A DNA stretch of 64,000 nucleotides from Streptantibioticus ferralitis. Lineage in GTDB: Bacteria > Actinomycetota > Actinomycetes > Streptomycetales > Streptomycetaceae. Within the stretch, counting starts at the first letter, position 1. The number at the start of each line of letters is the position of its first letter. Shown here in pieces: positions 43,161 through 55,174 of the stretch. Where the stretch lies: NCBI RefSeq assembly GCF_029223525.1, contig NZ_JARHTQ010000006.1, positions 248,001-312,000 on the forward strand, given 5' to 3'. The notes under the pieces are model-generated. The model was not told the DNA's origin. It saw only the letters and a program-made list of their open reading frames with translations, and did no database searches. A program made the position numbers and the translations under genes.

Positions 43161-43718
43161 CCATGCACCTCCACTGGTGTTCGCTCGCGCCCCGCGGGCG
43201 GCGCCGGGCGGCGCCCGCGGCCCCGGCGGTGGGCAGCGGCTCCGGGTACCCGGCGAAATGGGGCGGGTGAGCCGCCAGGTTACGCGAGTCCGGCGGCCCG
43301 CCATGCGGTCCGGCCCCGCTTTCCCCATCCGACCCTCGGGTTCCCGCCAGGCCAGACGCGCTCGCGGCAAGTGGCCGCGGTCACACCCGTGAGTCGCACG
43401 GCGGTCCCCCCACGTTGACCTGGCGTTGGCCTGCCCGAGTTCTCGATCATGAAACGGAGGACACGCCCCGGTTAAACCTGAAAGGCCGTCAGATGCCGTC
43501 GGCCCCCGGAAAAACACCCACACCAATTCCGTGATTCCCCCGAAGAAATACCGAACAGAAATGGAGAACACCGCTCCGGGCGCAGCGCCACGGCAGCACC
43601 CAGAGCAAGTGGAAAATGTGAGCTGCATGACATCGCGTGACTGTTGCCACATCACATCGTCATCACAAAAAGGCCCGTTCGGCCAGCCATACCCGTCACA
43701 CGCTGTAACGTCGATTGT
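43161..43718. other. 558-bp spacer, no gene seen
   Basis: The first 240 bp are GC-rich, the last 300 bp clearly AT-richer (43430-43700), as expected for promoters. TAACGT at 43706-43711 lies 7 bp before the proposed GTG of the phosphatase gene, so a leaderless transcript is possible. ORFs here have no RBS or protein-like composition. Confidence 0.5.
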
Positions 43719-44759
43719 GTGCGTACCGACCGAATCGTCGCCCACTCGGCGCAACAGCTAGAGCAGGAGCGACCGAGCGACCGCGAGGTCCCGGGGATGA
43801 GCCGAACACGCCGCGTGCTGTTCGGCACCACCACGGTGGCCTACGCGGCCATAGTCGCAGCCGTACTCGGATCATCCTGGCTGGTGCGGCTGGACTGGCA
43901 GGTGATGCTGTTCCGGCCGTACAAGCAGTGGCCCCAATTCCACGCGTTCCTCGACTACTTCGTGGTCCTCGGACAGCGCGGCCCGACGGCGGTGATGGTC
44001 GCGGCCTGGCTGGCCTGGCGCACCTGGAAGCACCGCACGCTGCGTCCGCTGCTGGTGCTCGGCACCGCGCTGCTGCTGCTCAACATCACGGTGGGCGCGG
44101 TCAAGTACGGCCTGGGGCGGCTCGGGCCGCACTACGCCACCACCATCGGCTCCGCGGAACTCTTCCAGGGCGGCGATATATTCCCCTCTGGCCACACCGC
44201 CAACGCGGTGGTGACCTGGGGAATCCTCGCGTACCTGGCCACCACTCCGCGGGCCCGGCGAGTGCTCTCGGTGGTCAGCGCGGTGCTCTCGCTGGCTGTG
44301 GGCATGACCACGATCTACCTCGGTACGCACTGGGTGACCGATGTGCTCAGCGGCTGGTGCGCGGGACTGCTGGTGCTGTTCGCGCTGCCCTGGTGCGAGC
44401 CGATGATCAGCCGCGCCGAGGAGTGGCTGCTGGTGAAGTGGGCCCAGCTGCGCTCCCGTTGGGCGCTCACGCCCGTCACGGTCTCGCCCATCGCGGCCGG
44501 CTCCGGCCTCATCCCGCCGCGCGGCGCCGCGGACGACGCCCCGGTGCTGCAGCCGGTCGGCGCGGGCGCCCCGGCCCGACCGGCGTCCGCCGCGGTGGCT
44601 TCCCGCGGGGCGCATCACGGCCTGCGCGGCCACACCGCACGCCATGAACGCCCGACGGTCCCGCCGCCCGGCAACCGCCGCCTGCCGCACGGTGAGCGGT
44701 CCACCCGCCCGGTACCGCCCGTACAGACCGCGCACCGCGGCCGGGGCGCCCAGGGCTGA
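43719..44759 (+). CDS. PAP2-family membrane phosphatase
   Basis: 346 aa from GTG 43719 (MRT-like N-terminus typical of Streptomyces relatives); ATG 43797 is the shorter choice. Six transmembrane helices surround the PAP2 motifs: KYGLGRLGP (variant of KxxxxxxRP), FPSGHTANAV and YLGTHWVTDVLSGW. Such enzymes dephosphorylate phosphatidic acid or undecaprenyl pyrophosphate on the outer membrane face. A basic, Pro-rich tail of ~100 residues follows. Regulation unknown. Confidence 0.88.
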   Translation: MRTDRIVAHSAQQLEQERPSDREVPGMSRTRRVLFGTTTVAYAAIVAAVLGSSWLVRLDWQVMLFRPYKQWPQFHAFLDYFVVLGQRGPTAVMVAAWLAWRTWKHRTLRPLLVLGTALLLLNITVGAVKYGLGRLGPHYATTIGSAELFQGGDIFPSGHTANAVVTWGILAYLATTPRARRVLSVVSAVLSLAVGMTTIYLGTHWVTDVLSGWCAGLLVLFALPWCEPMISRAEEWLLVKWAQLRSRWALTPVTVSPIAAGSGLIPPRGAADDAPVLQPVGAGAPARPASAAVASRGAHHGLRGHTARHERPTVPPPGNRRLPHGERSTRPVPPVQTAHRGRGAQG

Positions 44760-44789
44760 CCCAGCACGACAACAGCACGCCAGAGCCGT

Positions 44790-44835
44790 CGACGGCCCGC
44801 GGGAGCGGTACGCACAACTCCCCCGCGGGCCGTCG
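44790..44835. terminator. Strong hairpin between convergent genes
   Basis: CGACGGCCCGCGGG (44790-44803) pairs perfectly with CCCGCGGGCCGTCG (44822-44835). It lies 30 bp past the phosphatase stop and 45 bp past the stop of the convergent I78-like gene, so it can serve both. Confidence 0.75.
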
Positions 44836-44880
44836 GCCGTTCCCGGCTCAGCCTCGCGGGCCCGTGGGTCGTTCCCCGGC

Positions 44881-45096
44881 TCAGCCCGCCCAGCAGCGGG
44901 TGACGACGCCGTCCTGGACGGTGAAGTTCAGCCGCCCGGCGAGGTACTCCATGGTGATCACCGCGTCCGGCGGCAGCGGCCGCACCGTCGTCCAGCCACG
45001 CTCGGCGGCGGTCCGCCCGGCCTCCTCGGCGGTCATGCCAACGTACTGATCGAGGTTGTCATCAGGGACCCGATCGGGTGTCGGCAGGGGGGCCAT
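44881..45096 (-). CDS. Peptidase-inhibitor I78-like small protein
   Basis: 71 aa from ATG 45096. The pattern YVGMTAEEAGRTAAERGWTTVRPLPPDAVITMEYLAGRLNFTVQDGVVTRCWAG fits the potato-inhibitor-I-like I78 family (RLN, then a strand ending at a Cys). No signal peptide is visible, so it would act inside the cell or be a precursor-free stress protein. Inhibitor activity is inferred from family only. The 320-bp region 45097-45416 upstream of its start is AT-richer and shows no gene. Confidence 0.75.
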   Translation of the reverse strand: MAPLPTPDRVPDDNLDQYVGMTAEEAGRTAAERGWTTVRPLPPDAVITMEYLAGRLNFTVQDGVVTRCWAG

Positions 45097-45416
45097 GTCC
45101 GCCACCGTACGACATCCCGCCCGACCGCGTCCGAGGGACGGTTCCCGGTGCATCGTCACGCTTCTGTCACAGTGCGCGCCGCGGTGTTTGCCGTCGGCGT
45201 GTCACTCGCGCACCGCGCAATTCCCCTCGGGAGAAACCGCCGCCGCGCCTTCCGAGAATCATCCGGTGCACCCGCCAGCGTGATTATCCGGAAGGCCGCC
45301 CCAACACCCGGATCCGCTATTCACGGACTGCCGGCGGGGTTAATTCATAACGACAAGCGGAACCCCCGGAACGGAACCCACAATTCCTCCACATCACCCC
45401 CTCGCTGTTCACGTGT

Positions 45417-45839
45417 TCACAATGCGGACCGCCCGTCGGAGAGCCCAGGGCGGGCCTCCACGCCAAGCGCGGCGAGCTCCTCGTCGGTGAGCAGCCGCGA
45501 CCGGATCAGGAAGCGGCGGCCGGTGGGTGCCTCCAACGAGAACCCGCTGCCACGCCCCGGCACCACGTCGATCGTCAGATGCGTATGGCTCCAGTACGCG
45601 AACTGGTCCCGCGCCATCCAGACCGGCACCGGATCCATCCCGGGCACCTCGAGATCCCCGAGGCGCACATCGGCGTCCCCGACGAGGAACTCCCCCGCCG
45701 GGTAGCACATCGGCGAACTGCCGTCGCAGCAGCCGCCCGACTGGTGGAACATCAACGGGCCATGCGACTCCGCGAGACGGCACAGCAACTGCGCCGCCTC
45801 CTCGGTGCACGCGACCCGGCACGCACGCACCGCACCCAT
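45417..45839 (-). CDS. DUF779-family protein
   Basis: 140 aa from ATG 45839, whose A is the last base of the upstream micropeptide stop (TGATG), so translation is coupled. DUF779 features: LMFHQSGGCCDGSSPMCYPAGEF, a Cys-rich patch likely to bind metal, and YWSHTHLTIDVVPGRGSGFSLE. In many bacteria DUF779 genes sit beside aldehyde dehydrogenase genes; here none is adjacent (the window's ALDH is 44 kb away). Biochemical role unknown. Confidence 0.88.
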   Translation of the reverse strand: MGAVRACRVACTEEAAQLLCRLAESHGPLMFHQSGGCCDGSSPMCYPAGEFLVGDADVRLGDLEVPGMDPVPVWMARDQFAYWSHTHLTIDVVPGRGSGFSLEAPTGRRFLIRSRLLTDEELAALGVEARPGLSDGRSAL

Positions 45840-45904
45840 CAGAACGGCCCGAGGCCCTGCGGGGCGCAGCTCACCAGTGGGTTCATGGCCCTTTGTCGAT
45901 CCAC
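45839..45904 (-). CDS. 21-aa micropeptide, core NPLVSCAPQGLGPF
   Basis: GTG 45904 has GGGAGGGA six bases upstream and opens a 21-codon frame ending in the core above; ATG 45886 would give 15 residues. The stop overlaps the DUF779 start as TGATG, so it is the first cistron of a two-gene unit. The second micropeptide at 56052 has the same length and 12 of the 14 core residues, which strongly suggests selection on the peptide. It might be a RiPP-like precursor, a regulatory peptide or a small subunit of the DUF779 protein; I recognise no family. Confidence 0.6.
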   Translation of the reverse strand: MDRQRAMNPLVSCAPQGLGPF

Positions 45905-46578
45905 GTGCGATCCCTCCCTTGACTCGCGCAGTAGGCACACACCGGCGCTTCCCCACCACGGCGCGGGCCCGCGCCCGGCCCGGATCATGCTCAAGCGACC
46001 GGTCATCACGACACGCCAGCACCGTCCTCCCGCCGCACCAAGCAAGGCTGCTCCCCAAGCACCGGCTCCCGCCAGACCACGGGCGTACCTCTCTCATGTG
46101 AACCTCACTCCCGCCGGACGTCGCGGCCGACCGCGCGGCCTACGGCCGACTCCTCGGCGAGGCCGGCACCCCAGAGGAAGCAGCGGCTCTGCTGGTAGCC
46201 AACCTTCCACCGCACGTTGGCGTTCCGTTGGCTACGTGAACTCGGCACTCGTCAGGGGCGGCCGCACGGCCCGCCGCGGCTCGCCGTGCGCGCTGTCCGG
46301 CTGCCACCCGGGCCGACGCTCTTTTCTTCGCTCCGCTCCGGCCCGCCCGCCGTCGCCCCGTCGCCCCATCTCCCCATCGCCCCATCGCCCCATCGCCCAT
46401 GGGCCGTACCGGTCAACGATTCCCGGCCGTTCGAGGGACATACCGGCCATCTCCGGCGCGTTGGCTGTCCACCCGGGGCATCGCTTCTCCCGGGCAGGAG
46501 CGCTCAGTCCCCTTGCAGAAGAACGACAGCGGAAGCGGTCGTAGGGCCTGCCCCTGCGCACGGCGAAGGAGAGGCGAA
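45905..46578. other. 674-bp gene-poor spacer with 9-bp repeats
   Basis: A run of five to six TCGCCCCAT-like 9-mers (46352-46401) sits in the middle. A coding-like stretch of about 40 codons on the plus strand (46090-46227, containing DRAAYGRLLGEAGTPEEAAALL) is preceded by a stop and lacks an RBS; it may be the end of a lost gene. Otherwise no gene is seen. A promoter for the beta-helix gene is expected near its right end. Confidence 0.4.
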
Positions 46579-47490
46579 ATGCCCGTACGCACAGCCCAGG
46601 CGGAGCGGCGCCGGTGGACGCCCGCGGTCATCGTGGCGGCGACGGCGGCGGGGGCGGTCGGCCTGGTCGGGGTGACCCCGGCGGTGTCCGGCGGGCACGA
46701 TACTCACCGTGTCAAGGCCAAGGTGGATTGCGACCGCGACCCGGGTGACCTGCGGATCGCGATCGCCAGCGCTCCGAAGGGGGCGAGACTGCTGGTGAAG
46801 GGGACTTGCGTCGGGCCCTTCAGAATCACCAAAGACCTGACTCTCATCGGCCGAGAGCGCGCCGTCCTCGACGGCAACCACACCGGCAGCACCGTCACGG
46901 TCATCCGAGCTACTCCAGGCTCCCCAGTGCCCCGGGTTCGGCTGACCAACCTGATGATCACCCACGGCACCACCGCCAGCGGTGGCATCGGCGGCGGCAT
47001 CCGCAACGAGGGCTTTCTGAGGCTGAACGACTCCACGGTGAAGGGCAACAGTGCCCCCGGCGGCGTCGGCGGTGGCATCTTCAACAGCGCCACCCTCACG
47101 GTGAAGAACTCCAAGGTGAGTCACAACACCGCGGGCGCGGGTGGCGGCGGCATCGTCAACGACAAGGGCACGGCGACGCTGATCCGCTCCACAGTGAGTG
47201 AGAACACCGCACCGAATGGTGGCGGCATCGTCAACGACGGTACGGCGGAACTGGACCGGTCCCGGGTACGCCACAACCGGGCGACGAACCAGGGCGGAGG
47301 CATCTCCAACGGCGGCACTTTGACGCTCCGTCGCTCCTCCAAAGTCGCGCACAACACCGCGGACGGCGGCCCCGGCTCCGGCGGTGGCATCTTCAACAGC
47401 GGCAAGGTGAGGCTGGATCACTCCAAGGTGCGCGACAACCGCCCGGAAAACTGCGCTCCGCCCGGCAGCGTCCGCCGCTGCAAGGGCTAG
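46579..47490 (+). CDS. Secreted right-handed beta-helix repeat protein
   Basis: 303 aa from ATG 46579 with AAGGAGAGG upstream. A signal peptide (about 12-37) precedes repeats of the type GGGIxNxGxLxLxxSxVxxNxA, at least five turns, the parallel beta-helix pattern of polymorphic outer-surface and pectate-lyase-like proteins. Two Cys at the end (ENCAPPG..RRC) may cap the coil. No lyase or hydrolase residues can be assigned, so it is probably a surface or binding protein. Confidence 0.87.
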   Translation: MPVRTAQAERRRWTPAVIVAATAAGAVGLVGVTPAVSGGHDTHRVKAKVDCDRDPGDLRIAIASAPKGARLLVKGTCVGPFRITKDLTLIGRERAVLDGNHTGSTVTVIRATPGSPVPRVRLTNLMITHGTTASGGIGGGIRNEGFLRLNDSTVKGNSAPGGVGGGIFNSATLTVKNSKVSHNTAGAGGGGIVNDKGTATLIRSTVSENTAPNGGGIVNDGTAELDRSRVRHNRATNQGGGISNGGTLTLRRSSKVAHNTADGGPGSGGGIFNSGKVRLDHSKVRDNRPENCAPPGSVRRCKG

Positions 47491-47834
47491 CCGGCAACCC
47501 GGCGGACGCGGCCCTACGGCAACACGGCCAGTCCGAGCACCCGAAAACTGGACTCCCCGCAGGAACCGGCTCGGCCGGATCGCCGTTTGCAGCCCTGTGT
47601 CGCCGTACCCGACCCTCCGCCGCCAAAGCTGGAAGTGAACGGGCGGACGCACTACTCGGCCCACTACAGCGCCCGAGGCCCGCGCTACAGTTCCCGGCCC
47701 CCGCCGCCTGAGCCAGCTCCACGACTGCCAGCGGCTACTGGTCGTCTTTGCCCCTTGCTGGTGCACTCCGGCCGCACCGCCTCAGATCTTCGCGCTGACC
47801 AACCGCCCCGAATCGTGGCCGACGTGTGCTTGGC
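47491..47834. other. 344-bp spacer, nothing recognised
   Basis: Convergent spacer between the beta-helix gene and the WYL regulator. Short near-repeats such as CACTAC and GGCCCG occur, but no hairpin with a T-run, no RNA signature and no credible ORF was found. Confidence 0.4.
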
Positions 47835-48851
47835 TCATTGGATCGGGGGCGGCGTGGCGGGTGCGTCGGTCGCGGCGTTGGCGTAGCGGTGGGCCAGGCG
47901 CGCGAAGGCGTCCTTGAGCTCGGTCGGCCCGACGACCTCGATGTCGGCGTCGAACCTGCCGATGGTGGCGGCCAGGCCGGGCCATGACCAGGAACCCAGG
48001 ACGAGCCGGCAGCGGTCCGGGCCGAGTTCCTCGACGACTCCGTCGCGGGTGTATTGGGACACGACGGCGGCGGGCAAGGCGAGGATCACCTCACCGCGGC
48101 AGGGCCAGCCGCCCGAGCCGTCGGAGCCCTGGAACCTGCTGGCGACGAAGGCGGCCACCTCACGTCCGGGCAGTTCGCGCGGGGTGAAGCGGGGCCCCGT
48201 GGGGGTACGCGGGGCGATCCGGTCCGCGCGGAAAGTGCGCCAGTCCTCGCGGTCGAGGTCCCAGGCGACGAGGTACCAGCGTCCGCCCCAGGTGACGAGG
48301 TGGTGGGGCTGCACCCGGCGCGGCGGAGTTTCGGTGCTGTCCTGATCGGCTCCCGGTGGGGATGCGGGGGTGTAGTCGAAGCGCAGCACTTCGCGGGCGT
48401 GGACGGCGGCGCTTAGTGCCATGAGCACGCTGCTGTCGACCCGCGGGTCCGGCCGGATCGCGGGCCGCTCGACGGCGGTGACCTGGAGGGTGTCGATGCG
48501 GCGGCGCAGTCGTGCGGGCATGACCTGCCGGACGGTGTTCAGCGCGCGCGCCGCGGCTTCCTCGATGCCGGCGCCGGTGGTGACGGCGATCTGGAGTGCG
48601 ACGGCGAGGGCGACGGCCTGCTCGTCGTCGAAGAGCAGCGGGGGCAGTTCCGTGCCGGCGTCGAGCCGATACCCGCCGTCGGGGCCCTTGGTCGCCACGA
48701 TGGGGTAGCCGAGTTCGCGCAGGCGGTCGACATCGCGGCGCACGGTGCGCGGGCTGATGTCCAGCCGCTCGGCCAGCAGCGCCCCCGGCCAGTCCCGGCG
48801 CGCCTGGAGCAGCGAGAGCAACGACAGCAGTCGCCCTGAAGTCTTCTGCAT
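47835..48851 (-). CDS. WYL-domain HTH regulator, second copy
   Basis: 338 aa from ATG 48851. Winged helix GALLAERLDISPRTVRRDVDRLRELGYPI and WYL part PHHLVTWGGRWYLVAWDLDREDWRTFRADRI. It is divergent from the VOC-family gene at 49081, a common pairing in actinobacteria, and probably controls it from the 229-bp spacer. It is related to but not a recent copy of the regulator at 34941. Confidence 0.92.
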   Translation of the reverse strand: MQKTSGRLLSLLSLLQARRDWPGALLAERLDISPRTVRRDVDRLRELGYPIVATKGPDGGYRLDAGTELPPLLFDDEQAVALAVALQIAVTTGAGIEEAAARALNTVRQVMPARLRRRIDTLQVTAVERPAIRPDPRVDSSVLMALSAAVHAREVLRFDYTPASPPGADQDSTETPPRRVQPHHLVTWGGRWYLVAWDLDREDWRTFRADRIAPRTPTGPRFTPRELPGREVAAFVASRFQGSDGSGGWPCRGEVILALPAAVVSQYTRDGVVEELGPDRCRLVLGSWSWPGLAATIGRFDADIEVVGPTELKDAFARLAHRYANAATDAPATPPPIQ

Positions 48852-49080
48852 GACCCCGATATTGCCCCAAGAAGCGGCCACAACCTGGCCGCTTCTCCTG
48901 CGACTGTGGTCACTGAGCAGGGCCAAGCAAGCCGACCTTCGTGATCGTCATCGGCTGCGGGCGTAGCAAGCCTCCGCTGTCACGGCGGACCGGCCCTGCG
49001 GTCGACACGCTTCGTGGGCCGTCGGACCGAGATGCGTAAGACCGCCCGGACAAGATGAATCGAGAGGCAAGGAGCCAACC

Positions 49081-49506
49081 ATGTCCGTCAACGCTGTGAC
49101 CCACCTGAACTTCCGAGGCGACGCCCGCACGGCACTCACGTTCTACCAGTCCGTCTTCGGCGGGGACGTTGCCATGGTCACGTACAAGGACGCCGGAAAC
49201 GTCCAGGACCCGTCCGCGGCGGACCAGGTGATGTGGGGTCAGGTGGCCGCTGGCAGCGGTTTTCGCGTGATGGCCTACGACGTGCCCTCGCACATGCCGT
49301 GGAACCAGGGTGAGAACGCGTTCTTCGTTTCGCTCCGCGGCGAAACGACCGAGGAGGTCACCGCGTACTGGGAGGGGCTCTCCGACGGTGCGACCGTCCT
49401 GCAGCCGCTGGGACCCGCGCAGTGGGCGCCCCTCTACGGAATGCTGAAGGACCGGTTCGGCGTCACCTGGGTCGTGGACGTCGTCAGCGAATACAACGCG
49501 TCCTGA
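49081..49506 (+). CDS. VOC-family protein, PhnB-like
   Basis: 141 aa from ATG 49081 with AAGGAG upstream. It has the 3-demethylubiquinone/PhnB-like pattern NAVTHLNFRGDARTALTFYQSVFGGDVAMVTYKD and a final YGMLKDRFGVTWVVDV. The two-module fold may bind a metal or a small molecule. Function unknown; WYL-regulated stress response is the best contextual guess. Confidence 0.9.
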   Translation: MSVNAVTHLNFRGDARTALTFYQSVFGGDVAMVTYKDAGNVQDPSAADQVMWGQVAAGSGFRVMAYDVPSHMPWNQGENAFFVSLRGETTEEVTAYWEGLSDGATVLQPLGPAQWAPLYGMLKDRFGVTWVVDVVSEYNAS

Positions 49507-49658
49507 CCGCCAAAGCCCGGGTGGCGGGCATCCGCCACCCGGCCGACGCTCCGACGACGGCGTTCAGCAACGGTGGCGGTCCGCCAGCCGGCGGCCGGCA
49601 CGCGGGAGTTGGTCCATCCGGCCAGGAGCGAGCCCGGCGGAGCCGGCAGCCCGCGTTC

Positions 49659-49988
49659 CGCCACGGCGCTGCCAGCTCCTACCAGACCAAGACGCAACTC
49701 GAAGGCAGGGACGTAGCAGTGAAGACGCGCGCGCTGGGCCTCGCGATGGCCTTCGCCATCACCCACCCCGGCGTCCCCTCGGCCATCATCGGGCCCCGCA
49801 CCATGGTGCACCTGGAGGACCTCCTGGCCGGCGCCGCGACCCCTCTCGACGACGGGGTCCTCGACCGGATCGACCAGATCGTGGCGCCCGGAACCGACGT
49901 CGGACCGCTCGACGTGTCCTGCACCCCGCCGGTCCTCACACGAGCGGCGCTACGGCGGCGATCGGCCGACGGGCGCGTCGCGGCATGA
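49659..49988 (+). pseudogene. Remnant: 3' part of an aldo/keto reductase
   Basis: The frame reads ALGLAMAFAITHPGVPSAIIGPRTMVHLEDLLAGA...VLDRIDQIVAPGTDVGPLD, the last ~90 residues of the AKR family, including the NADP-binding IGPRT motif. The barrel's N-terminal 230 residues with the catalytic Tyr are absent and the sequence between 49507 and 49658 is not related to them. Its end overlaps the AlkZ-like start by 4 bp (ATGA). Confidence 0.75.
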
Positions 49989-51094
49989 CCCCGACGACCG
50001 TTCTCGACGCCCGGGCGCTCAACCGCGCGACGCTCGCCCGGCAGTTGCTGCTCGACCACACCGACCTACCGGTCCTCGACGCCGTCGCGCACCTCGGCGG
50101 CCTGCAAGCACAGGAACCGCAGGAACCGTTCGTCGGACTCTGGTCGCGGCTACGCGCGTTCGACCCGACGGTGCTCTCGGACCTGCTGATCCGGCGGCGC
50201 GTGGTGCGGACCCACCTCATGCGCCGCACTGTTCATCTGCTCACCGCCGAGGACACGCTGGCCTGGCGGGCCCGCCACGACACCATGCTGCGGCAACGGG
50301 TGCTCGGGACCTACCGCCGCGAACTCGACGGGGTGGATCTCGACGAACTCGCCGCGGCGGGCAGGGCGGTCATGGCCGACGACGAGCCCCGCTCGATGAC
50401 CGAACTCACGCGTGTGCTCGCCGACCGCTGGCCGGCGCCGGGGCCGCGGGCACTGGGCGAAATGCTGATCGCCGCCCTCATCCCGATGGCACAGCTGCCG
50501 CCGCGCGGGCTGTGGCGCACGAAGGCGGGAGTACGCAACGTCCTGCTCCGCTCCTGGCTGAGGCGCGAGATCGACCCGCCGGCCCCGGACGGCTCCGATC
50601 CGGTCGGCGAAGCGCTGGTACGGCGCTATCTGGCCGCGTTCGGTCCCGCCGCCTCGGCCGACCTGCGCGCCTGGTGCGGCCTGGCCGGTTTGCCGGCGGC
50701 GGTCGCGGCGATACGAGAGGAGTTGGTCACCTTCCGCGACGAGCGCGGCCGGGAACTGCTGGACCTTCCCGACGCGCCGCGCCCCGACCCCGACACACCG
50801 GCCCCGGTGCGGTTCCTGCCGGCGTTCGACAACGCGATCCTCGGCTACCACGACCGCAGCCGGATCATCGACGACGCCCACCGCGGCCTGTCGGTTGCCG
50901 GCGCTCGCGTCGTCCTGGTCGACGGCCGCGTCGCCGCGACCTGGGTCGTCGAGGCCGACACCGTGATGGTCACCCCGCTGCGCCGCTTCTCCCGAGCCGA
51001 CCGCAGCACCGTCGCCGAGCAGGGGCGGGCGCTGGCGTCGTTCCTCTCCGACAACGACAGCCACCGCGTACACATCGCCGCGTCTCCCGACTGA
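49985..51094 (+). CDS. AlkZ-like winged-helix DNA-binding protein (HTH_42)
   Basis: 369 aa. The pattern RQLLLDHTDLPVLDAVAHLGGLQAQEPQEPFVGLWSRL is the start of the family, with the QAQ of the QxQ motif seen in AlkZ-type glycosylases; later YHDRSRIIDDAHR and VLVDGRVAATW are typical. AlkZ proteins unhook interstrand crosslinks made by polyketide or azinomycin-like DNA alkylators, but most members are uncharacterised. It overlaps the aldo/keto reductase remnant (ATGA). Confidence 0.85.
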   Translation: MTPTTVLDARALNRATLARQLLLDHTDLPVLDAVAHLGGLQAQEPQEPFVGLWSRLRAFDPTVLSDLLIRRRVVRTHLMRRTVHLLTAEDTLAWRARHDTMLRQRVLGTYRRELDGVDLDELAAAGRAVMADDEPRSMTELTRVLADRWPAPGPRALGEMLIAALIPMAQLPPRGLWRTKAGVRNVLLRSWLRREIDPPAPDGSDPVGEALVRRYLAAFGPAASADLRAWCGLAGLPAAVAAIREELVTFRDERGRELLDLPDAPRPDPDTPAPVRFLPAFDNAILGYHDRSRIIDDAHRGLSVAGARVVLVDGRVAATWVVEADTVMVTPLRRFSRADRSTVAEQGRALASFLSDNDSHRVHIAASPD

Positions 51095-51317
51095 GCGACA
51101 CTCCCGCGAACTCAACCGGCCTGCCGCGGCGCGGGTTTTGCAGGCCCACTTTCCAACCCGACGTCCCATACCCCGAGAAGAGTCAGGGCGTGGCTCCAGC
51201 CGCCCGGTCCCGCGAACAGGTCCAGGAGTGTCCAGGGGCGCGTAGCTGCGTTGAAACGTGTGTTGCGGTCGCGTGGTTCCGGGCCGGCGCTCCGCGTCAG
51301 CGCTCGACCGCTGATCC

Positions 51318-51821
<504 letters not shown>

Positions 51822-51826
51822 CCGCC

Positions 51827-52237
51827 ATGGACATCACCATTCACGCGACCTTCCTGCCGCACAACGACCCGGACGCATCCCTGTCCTTCTATCGCGACAC
51901 CCTCGGCTTCGAGGTCCGCAACGACGTCGGAAACGGCGGGATGCGCTGGATCACGGTCGGCCCCGCCGACCAGCCCGGCACGTCCATCGTCCTGGAGCCG
52001 CCGACCGCCGGCCCCGGCATCACCGACGACGAGCGCCGCACCATCGCCGAGATGATGGCCAAGGGCACCTATGCCCGCATCATCCTGGCCACCACCGACC
52101 TCGACGGCACCTTCGCGCGGCTGCAGGCCAGCGGCACCGAGGTCGTCCAGGAGCCGACCGAGCAGCCGTACGGGGTTCGCGACTGCGCCTTCCGCGATCC
52201 CTCGGGCAACCTGATCCGCATCAACGAGCTCCGCTGA
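51827..52237 (+). CDS. VOC-family protein (glyoxalase/bleomycin-resistance type)
   Basis: 136 aa from ATG 51827. Pattern HATFLPHNDPDASLSFYRDTLGFEVRNDV and a final YGVRDCAFRDPSGNLIRINE are typical, with metal-site Glu/His positions possible. The start lies 6 bp after the AraC remnant's stop, so they formed an operon. AraC-VOC-UvrA-like gene sets are a recurrent arrangement in Streptomyces; the VOC protein may bind or destroy a toxic small molecule. Confidence 0.9.
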   Translation: MDITIHATFLPHNDPDASLSFYRDTLGFEVRNDVGNGGMRWITVGPADQPGTSIVLEPPTAGPGITDDERRTIAEMMAKGTYARIILATTDLDGTFARLQASGTEVVQEPTEQPYGVRDCAFRDPSGNLIRINELR

Positions 52238-52327
52238 GCCGTCCGGCCATCGCAGCCATGACCTGCACGGACGGACCGTGAAGGAGCCGGCCCACGACGC
52301 CGGTGGCGACCGCCGGGTGGCCACCGT

Positions 52328-52451
52328 CAGGCCTCGGCGGACGGCACCGCACCGCTGGTTCCGCATCTCCCCGCGCCGCATCCAGGCTTGGCGCGAGGTG
52401 AACGAGATGCCCGACCGCGAGCTGATCCGCGACGGCCGCTGGTCGGCCTGA
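52328..52451 (+). pseudogene. Remnant: C-terminus of a pyridoxamine-oxidase-like flavoprotein
   Basis: About 40 codons ending at TGA 52449-52451 read HRWFRISPRRIQAWREVNEMPDRELIRDGRWSA, the usual C-terminus of pyridoxamine 5'-phosphate oxidase-family proteins. Nothing upstream continues the fold. It is a short 3' remnant. Confidence 0.55.
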
Positions 52452-52653
52452 CGCCTCGGCCGGTCGCGCCGAGTGGCCGGGTGCCGGAGGCTCCAGCCGC
52501 CCAGACCGACACCGTCGAGCAGGGAGACAGCGACCGTTGTCGCGACCGCGCCGACGAACGACAACCAGCCGTTACGCTCGAAGCCGGTCAGATCGAGCCA
52601 GGCGACGCCGACAGAGACCGCGAAAGCCGCCCCGCCCAACAGATTGGAGACAC
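52452..52653 (-). pseudogene. Remnant of a membrane protein
   Basis: Antisense to the UvrA-like leader, one frame reads SNLLGGAAFAVSVGVAWLDL and WLSFVGAVATTVAVSLLDGVGLGGW with normal codon use and two possible spans. No start, RBS or full domain is present. It may be a piece of a lost transporter or just a lucky antisense frame. Confidence 0.35.
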
Positions 52654-52654
52654 G

Positions 52655-55060
<2,406 letters not shown>

Positions 55061-55174
55061 CCGAGGCCCTCGCGGACGCCGTGAGACGAGGTGGGTGCGG
55101 CCGTGGTCAGCTCCCAGTGGTCGGTCTCGACGGGGCTGCACCGCTGACGGCCCGTTCGAGGCGGACTCGGCGCG

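Noticed and set aside
46090-46227. Coding-like plus-strand stretch (DRAAYGRLLGEAGTPEEAAALL)
   Set aside because: A stop precedes it at once, there is no start or RBS, and I cannot place it in a family. Possibly the tail of a lost gene.
46352-46401. Possible CRISPR array
   Set aside because: Units are 9 bp, directly adjacent and without spacers; no cas gene is in the window.
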